Below are positions 59,692 through 64,000 of a DNA stretch of 64,000 bases, in pieces (the first letter of the stretch is position 1; every line of letters begins with the position of its first letter). Location: assembly GCA_034509735.1 (NCBI GenBank), contig JACGWO010000004.1, forward strand, positions 19,573,395 to 19,637,394, read 5' to 3'. This DNA is from Sesamum alatum (Eukaryota; Streptophyta; Magnoliopsida; Lamiales; Pedaliaceae). Both the position numbers and the translations under genes were made by a program. The notes beneath the pieces are model-generated. The model saw nothing but the letters and a program-made list of their open reading frames with translations. It made no database searches and was not told where the DNA came from.

Positions 59692-60657
59692 TTGAATTTC
59701 ATTGCTCTTTCCGTTTCTGGAATAAACTATCTATCATGGGTCCTTGACGCCGAATTGTATTTGGTGATTAATAACTTGGGACAAACAATAAAAGAAAATA
59801 CTAATGCTTCTGAACAAGACTGTACTAAAGCAATGATTTTGCTTCGTCATCATCTCCACGAGAGCCGGAACTCTCAATATCTGACAGTTAAAAGTCCTTT
59901 TGAACTCTGGAAGAGTTTAAAGGATCAATTTGACCACCAAAAGATTGTAATACTACCACGTGCCAGATATGAGTGGATACAATTGAGATTGCAAGATTTC
60001 AAAACAGTCGCTCAATACAATTATGAGATGTTTCAAATTGTATCAAAACTTCAATTATATGGAGAAGATGTGTCAGATGAACAAATGTTAGAAAAAACAT
60101 TTTCTACTTTTCATGCATCTAACCTTGTACTCCAGCAGTAGTACAGGGAACGTGGGTTCACAACCTACTCAGAGTTGATCTCATGCCTACTTGTTGCAGA
60201 AGAAAATAATCAACTTTTGTTGAATAATCATCAGACACGACCCACTGGTTCTAAACCACTCCCTGAAATTCAGCTGCATTTCCTGAAGCAAATGCTACTT
60301 CTTCGAGAAAGGGGCGTGGTTGACACCATGGCTCACAACGGCCATTCTAATGGACGTGGTCGTGGTCGTGGCCGTGGTAATGGTCGTAGTCGTGGTAATA
60401 TATGGATTAATCCCAGCATTCAGAAAAATAATGGGAACAAGGCAATGAATTAACAAGAGAAAACTATAAACAGAGATATTTGCCATAGATGTGGAATGTC
60501 TGGACATTGGTCTCGTACCTGTCGTACGACACAACACCTAGTTAAATTGTACCAGGCTTCTCTGAAAGCAAAGGGTAAAGAAGTTGAGACTAATTTTGCT
60601 GAGGCAGGAATCTCAGACAATACCCACATAGATGCATCTGATTTTTTTTAGTCCATT
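59692..60657 (+). pseudogene. C gag
   Basis: A frame from ATG 59692 reads SVSGINYLSWVLDAELYL, then SPFELWKSLKDQFDHQK, which are gag landmarks of this group. TAG at 60139-60141 interrupts it. After a frame change come an Arg-Gly-rich stretch (60350-60400), TAA at 60451-60453 and the zinc knuckle CHRCGMSGHWSRTC (60481-60522). KLYQASLKAKGKEVETNF follows, and a TAG near 60650. Gag would form the particle and bind RNA. Confidence 0.88.
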
Positions 60658-60730
60658 GAAAATAATGAAAAAGATCTCCCCGAACTTCCTCTAAAGTTTG
60701 GAGACACTCTTGAGGATTTCGACATGATTA

Positions 60731-61495
60731 TTGATTAGATATGCATGTGTTATTGGCATAGTTTCTTATTATTCAGTAATGTTTATTTTAGTATGTTTTG
60801 GTATTTCTTTTATCATTGTAATGCTTTTACGCTTTATGAATGAAGTTTTTGCTTTACTTATTCTATGTTTATTTGCTTTATACAGAATGGATCAAGCCAT
60901 TATAAATCTGAATGACAAGGAGCATTGTCTTGTTGATAGTGCCACTATGCATACGATTCTAAGAAACGAGAAATTCTTCTCAAACTTTTTAATGATAAAA
61001 ATCAGCATGAGTACTATTTCAGGTGTTAGTAATCTTATTGAATGCTCCGGAAGAGCCACTATCTTGTTACCTGAAGGAATAAGATTGCATATAAATAATG
61101 CTTTATATTCTAGTAAATCACAAAGGAACCTATTGAGTTTCAAGGATATTCATCAAAATGGTTTTCATATTGAAACCATGAATAAAGATGGCATCAAATA
61201 TTTATGCCTTACATCATTTAAGACTGGCCAGAAGCAAGTCTTAGAAAGAATAAGAACATATACACCTGGTTTATATGGCACAGTGATAAACTTCATTGAA
61301 ACACACAGTATCACTAACCCGAAGTTAGTCGATCAAAGTATTTTTATTTTATGGCTTGATAGACTCGGTCACCCAAGTAAAATAATGATGCATAGGATCA
61401 TTGAAAATTCACATGGACACCCACTAAAGGACCTGAAGTTCCTTACTAAAAGTGATTTACATGTGCGGCTTGTTCTCTTGGGAAATTACTTATAA
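60731..61495 (+). pseudogene. C protease and pre-integrase region
   Basis: Protease shows HCLVDSATMHTILRNEKFF (about 60920-60975); D-S-A with THTIL-like context is the usual active-site form of this copia group. It is followed by ILLPEGIRLHINNALYSSKS, RNLLSFKDIHQNGFHIET and the pre-integrase LDRLGHPSKIMMHRII (61351-61400). The N-terminal residues before the protease (60731-60890) look like translated AT-rich linker. A frameshift near 61465 separates this from the integrase core. Confidence 0.82.
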
Positions 61496-62420
61496 AGCCG
61501 TCTATAAAAAAAAAGTGAATCTAGAATCCTCCATGTTTCTTGAACGAATTCAAGGAGACATATGTGGACCAATAACACCGTCATGTGGACCATTTAAGTA
61601 CTTTATGGTGTTAATTGATGCATCAACACGTTGGTCACATATAAGCTTGCTATCACCATGAAATGTTGCATTTGCAAGACTTATAGTTCAAATTATGATA
61701 TTGAGAGCTCATTTTCATAATTTTCCTATTAAAAGGGTCATGTTAGATAATGCGGGAGAATTTACTTCTAAGCTCTTCAATGATTATTGTCAATCCATTG
61801 GGATAACTGTGGAGCATCCAGTTGCTCATGTACATACTCAAAACAGCCTGGCTGAGTCGTTAATTAAGCGGTTACAGCTAATAGCTAGACCATTGCTGAT
61901 GCAGGCGAAATTGCCTTCATCGGCATGGAGTTATGCAATTTTTCATGCAACAAGTTTAATTCGACTTAGACCCACCACTTATCACAAATTTTCTCCGTTA
62001 CAATTGGTCTCCAGAAGAGAACCAAATATTTCTCACTTAAAAGTATTTGGTTGCGCGGTGTATGTCCCGATACCTCCTCCTCAACGAACTAAAATGGGGC
62101 CACAAAGGAGACTGGGAATTTATGTTGGGTTTGAGTTCCTATCAATTATTATGTACCTTGAACCAATAACCGGTGATCAATTTACTGCTAGTTACTTATA
62201 TTGTCATTTTGATGAGACAATATTCCCGGTTTTAGGGGGAGAAGATAAGGAAATTATAAAGAAAGATATTACATGGGATGTAACATCTATGTCTTTTATG
62301 GATCTAAGGATGAATGACACTGAACTTGAAGTTCAACGGAACATACATTTGCAAAGTGGTGCGAATAGGCTATCAGATGCATTTACAGATACCAAAAGGG
62401 TCACAAAATCACATATTTAA
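61452..62420 (+). pseudogene. C integrase core and C-terminal domain
   Basis: The three acidic residues are visible: GDICGPI (about 61555), LDNAGEFTS (about 61746) and LAESLIKRLQ (about 61852). Between them TGA at 61659-61661 interrupts after HISLLSP. The C-terminal part contains HLKVFGCAVYVPIPPPQRTK and GPQRRLGIYVG. TAA at 62418-62420 ends the frame before the linker to RT. The linker (62421-62680) reads on with VPEATLNQ and KRGRPLDSKDVNPRKRK. Confidence 0.88.
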
Positions 62421-62681
62421 GCTGAAAATGTTCCAACTCGTTTAGAAGTCCCTGAAGCGACTCTTAATCAATCAAAGGCATATGAGTCACAAATACGCCG
62501 GAAGCGTGGTAGACCACTTGACTCTAAAGATGTAAATCCTCGAAAGAGGAAAGAACATGTTGTCTCAATTAATAAAGATATTGATGTGGCCATTGGTAAT
62601 GTCTCTAAGGATAAAATCCCTGAAGTGATTTTATCTAAAGAATTTGAACGCAATTAGCAAGATCTCGAAGATAATTATGAG

Positions 62682-63540
62682 ATGTCTATTAATTATGCTC
62701 ACAATAATTTTGGTTGGTATAGAAATGAAGTTGAAATCAATGAGATTTTTGCTTATTCTATAGCCGTCAAAATTATGGATGAAGATGATAACGATCCTCA
62801 AACTATGGAGGAATGTATACACCGAAATGATTGGAAAAGTTGGAAGGAGGCAATACAAGTTGAGCTTGACTCGTTGAATAAGCAAGAAGTATTTGGACCT
62901 ATAACTCCAACACCAAAAGGTGTCAAGCCAGTTGGCTGTAAGTGGGTGTTTATACGAAACAAAAATGAACGAAATGAAGTTGTACGGTATAAAGCTAGAC
63001 TTTTGGTCACTGCATATCTGTATGGGTCATTGGATACAGATATATACATGAGAATCCCAGAAGGATTGAAAATTCCTGAAGCATTAAAGTCAGAACCTTG
63101 TCATATGTACTCCATCAAATTGAAAAGGTCCTTGTATGGACTTAAACAATCAGGACGTATGTGGTACAATCGTCTTAGTGAGTATTTAATAAATAAAGGG
63201 TTTTGTAATAATCAAATAAGTCCATGTTTATTCATAAAGAGGACAAAGTCGGGATTGTAATCATAGCTTTGTATGTTGATTATTTGAATTTCATTAGATC
63301 TCCTGAAGAGATTCAACGTGCAGCTGATTAATTAAAAGGTGAGTTTGAGATGAAAGATTTGGGTACTACGAAGTATTGTCTCGGCCTGCAGTTTGAACAT
63401 ACTAAAGGTTTTCATTCATCAATCAAACTATACAGAAAAAGTCCTTAAGCGTTTTCATATGAACAACGCTCACCCGTTAAGTACACGCATGGTAGTTCGA
63501 TCACTTGATGTTAAAAAGGATTATTTCCGTCCTTGAGCAG
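62682..63540 (+). pseudogene. C reverse transcriptase, catalytic motifs lost
   Basis: The frame contains WKSWKEAIQVELDSLNKQEV and KPVGCKWVFIRNK, then passes from YKARLLV straight into TAYLYGSLDTDIYM. The ~45 residues normally between, including the motif-A Asp before TAYL, are missing, an in-frame deletion of roughly 135 bp at about 63002-63012. SLYGLKQSGRMWYNRLSEYL follows, and TAA at 63258-63260. The palm box at about 63270-63285 reads YVDY in place of YVDD. RT activity is therefore impossible in this copy. Confidence 0.87.
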
Positions 63541-64000
63541 ATAATGATGAGATTTTGGGTCCAGAAGTACCATATCTCAGTGCAATCGGTGCATTGATGT
63601 ATCTTGCTAATAATACCTGACCAGATATAGCTTTTTCAGTTAATCTACTAGCAAGATATAGTTCAAAACCAACAAAGAGACATTGGAATGGTGTCAAACA
63701 CATTCTGCGCTACTTGCGTGGAAAAACTGATATGAGACTATATTTTGAACGGCATAACGATGCCAAATTAACCAATTTAGTTGGTTATTCAGATGCGGGA
63801 TATTTATGTGATCAGCATAAAGCCATATCTCAATCTGGATATTTATTCATGTATGGCGGAACGACTATTTCATGGCGTTTAATCAAACAAACTGTGGTAG
63901 CCACCTCGTCAAATAATGCAGAGTTAATTGCACTATATGAGGCTAGGCATGAATGTGTATGGCGTAGGTCACTGACATTATGTTCATGAATCATGTGGAT
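63541..64000 (+). pseudogene. C RNase H, truncated by the window
   Basis: VPYLSAIGALMYLANNT (about 63568-63620) begins the RT-RNase H connection. RNase H shows VGYSDAGYLCDQHKAISQSG (Asp present), GGTTISWRLIKQTVVATSSNNAEL (Glu present) and ALYEARHECVWRR. A TGA near 63618 and an indel near 63700 break the frame. The end lies beyond 64000. Confidence 0.85.

Larger units (their letters stand above)
59049..64000 (+). mobile_element. Ty1/copia retrotransposon C, right end outside window
   Basis: It starts with TTTATAACACGTTATCAGCACGA, the LTR-end and primer-site region seen in a distinct plant copia group. A ~640-bp leader with a hairpin array follows, then gag, protease, integrase, RT and RNase H. 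The gag opening (SGINYLSWVLDAELYL) and the IN passage PPPQRTKMGPQRRLG set it apart from A and B. B inserted at its very beginning, so its 5' LTR is not present as such to the right of B. All domains carry breaks. Confidence 0.9.

Noticed and set aside
63066..63575. CCTGAAGC at 63075 and CCAGAAGT near 63565 as further hairpins
   Set aside because: Stems are mismatched or only 3 bp long; they are left out of the count.
1..64000. Bacterial, defence-system or CRISPR content
   Set aside because: No spaced direct repeats of CRISPR type, no operon-like gene spacing and no prokaryotic gene families; all recognisable coding is from plant transposable elements.

Overview
This window is nuclear DNA of a flowering plant, most likely a eudicot. 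It consists almost entirely of transposable elements and their relics; I found no intact host gene, tRNA, rRNA or CRISPR array. The plant assignment rests on Ty1/copia and Ty3/gypsy polyproteins of plant type, plant-type tRNA-primer sites (TGGTATCAGAGC), a Mutator-like transposase, hAT- and Mutator-type MITEs and an AT-rich background. A Lamiales-like host would fit the copia-A gag sequence as I remember it, but that is weak. One run of exactly 500 Ns (6939-7438) marks an assembly gap of unknown true size.

Layout. (1) 1-6798: copia element A1 on the minus strand, cut by the window edge inside reverse transcriptase (RT), with a complete 5' LTR. It was inserted into a reversed copy of its own LTR (6799-6938), which runs into the gap. 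(2) 7439-27790: an AT-rich array of roughly 2.5-3.5 kb repeat units. It is interrupted at about 9326-21847 by a Mutator-like element (M), itself split by a complete but dead 10.0 kb Ty3/gypsy element D of Tat-lineage type (9713-19751, target duplication GTTCC). D carries two RNase H domains, a spliced-looking antisense gene and a hairpin array. (3) 27791-36017: AT-rich DNA with two foldback MITEs, an hAT-like MITE (32401-33024), remnants of two copia elements (E, F), a gypsy integrase scrap and a LINE relic. (4) 36023-59048: copia element B on the plus strand, bounded by TTTAT duplications and inserted at the start of copia element C. B's pol is broken by a 13,455-bp composite (41888-55342) built from two oppositely oriented copia-A copies, A2 (minus, complete with both LTRs) and A3 (plus, 3' half only). 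(5) 59049-64000: copia element C on the plus strand, from its leader to RNase H, running off the right edge.

How the parts relate. The order of events read from the nesting is C, then B into C, then A3 into B, then A2 into A3; on the left it is repeat array, then M, then D. A2 has LTRs about 0.7 percent different by eye and is the youngest element; B's LTRs differ by clearly more, including indels. Every polyprotein seen carries stops, frameshifts or catalytic losses, so none of these copies could encode a full set of working proteins.

The most unusual signal is in element C. A short stem-loop with a nearly invariant loop (CCNGAAG, usually plus a pyrimidine) and non-homologous, self-complementary stems recurs about eight times in the leader and about a dozen times through gag and pol, in all three codon phases. 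I know of no named description of it. A second, independent array of stem-loops with invariant CAGT loops lies in element D at 13060-13230.
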